From positions 1-64,000 of the forward strand of contig DAIDIE010000031.1 in the NCBI GenBank assembly GCA_027459505.1: a stretch of DNA of 64,000 nucleotides, read 5' to 3'. The notes below the pieces were generated by a model, which saw nothing but the letters and a program-made list of their open reading frames with translations, searched no databases and was not told where the DNA came from. Both the position numbers and the translations under genes were made by a program. Positions 63,720-64,000 of this stretch are shown in pieces. Positions within the stretch are counted from its first letter, which is position 1, and each line of letters opens with the position of its first letter. The stretch comes from Acidobacteriota bacterium (GTDB lineage: Bacteria > Acidobacteriota > Terriglobia > Terriglobales > SCQP01).

Positions 63720-64000
63720 ATGAACTACCCCCGCAGGTTGCGGCAGTTGCGGCAGCGATTAAGGCGCTCGAATGCCGTCGCGCTGCTGGTCACACATTTG
63801 CCCAACGTGCGCTACCTGTGCGGTTTCAGCGGTTCGGCGGGGGTACTGCTGGTCACGCCGGAGCGCAGTCTGCTGTTCACCGACAATCGCTATCGCGAGC
63901 AGTCGGCTCAGGAGGTGCGCGAGGCGGAAGTGGTGATTCCGGAAACTGGCGGGGTGCGGCCCCTGCTGCTGGCTGAAATGGCCAGGCTCAAAGGCGTGAT
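63720..64000 (+). CDS. Xaa-Pro aminopeptidase (N-terminal part, runs off the window)
   Basis: The first 93 codons of a creatinase/prolidase-family peptidase: LVTHLPNVRYLCGFSGSAGV, LLVTPERSLLFTDNRYREQS. This N-terminal domain is typical of Xaa-Pro aminopeptidases and dipeptidases (PepP/PepQ). The metal-binding catalytic domain lies beyond the window. ATG 63720 is preceded by a TAAAAT box only six bases away, so the message may be leaderless; it is separated from the giant gene by a terminator. Confidence 0.85.
   Translation, partial: MNYPRRLRQLRQRLRRSNAVALLVTHLPNVRYLCGFSGSAGVLLVTPERSLLFTDNRYREQSAQEVREAEVVIPETGGVRPLLLAEMARLKGV

Overview
The window looks like a chromosomal segment of a GC-rich Acidobacteriota (Terriglobia-like) genome. 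That placement is an inference from gene content (CarD, a DUF4126 membrane protein, an Att-type ABC/lipocalin cluster, pilMNOPQ followed by a giant IPT/TIG lipoprotein) and from the recurring non-coding repeats. No marker gene was aligned.

Layout. 1-2350 is an accessory patch: a transposase scar, a broken HepT-like toxin gene, an intact Phd/VapC toxin-antitoxin pair and a GH108-like lysozyme. 2407-6170 (minus) is a trpC-trpF-trpB-trpA operon. 6585-15023 holds a TPR protein, carD, greA, a CDP-alcohol phosphatidyltransferase, an Smr protein, a DUF4126 protein, folP and an exported glycine-zipper protein. 15238-19545 holds agmatine deiminase, a BtuF-like protein, guaB and a small cytochrome c. 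19661-25326 is pyrR-pyrB-pyrC-bioB-bioF-bioD, closely spaced on one strand. 25491-29506 carries a secreted GH51 arabinofuranosidase and a Tat-exported carboxylesterase. A second HepT scar precedes a coupled ABC ATPase / FtsX-type permease / AttH-CrtC lipocalin operon (29903-34466). Then come tadA, tRNA-Ser(CGA), a DUF58 protein, tRNA-Val(CAC), yceD-rpmF-plsX-fabD-fabG (lipid synthesis), a RodZ-like/hypothetical pair and a GAF-GGDEF cyclase.

The last third is a type IV pilus alignment operon (HTH protein, pilM, N, O, P, Q). Its final gene, at 51113, overlaps the pilQ stop and encodes a 4161-residue predicted lipoprotein made of about 39 IPT/TIG domains. Within it, four consecutive blocks of seven domains (53330-61084, period 1935-1944 bp) form a higher-order repeat. 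Where I compared the blocks, identical residues are written with different codons. A strong terminator follows, then the start of an Xaa-Pro peptidase gene.

Non-coding signals of note: a dispersed intergenic repeat of about 120-215 bp in five copies with a hairpin that tolerates inserts; a heptad repeat family (consensus GNNAACT) in intergenic regions; and a structured stretch ahead of greA.
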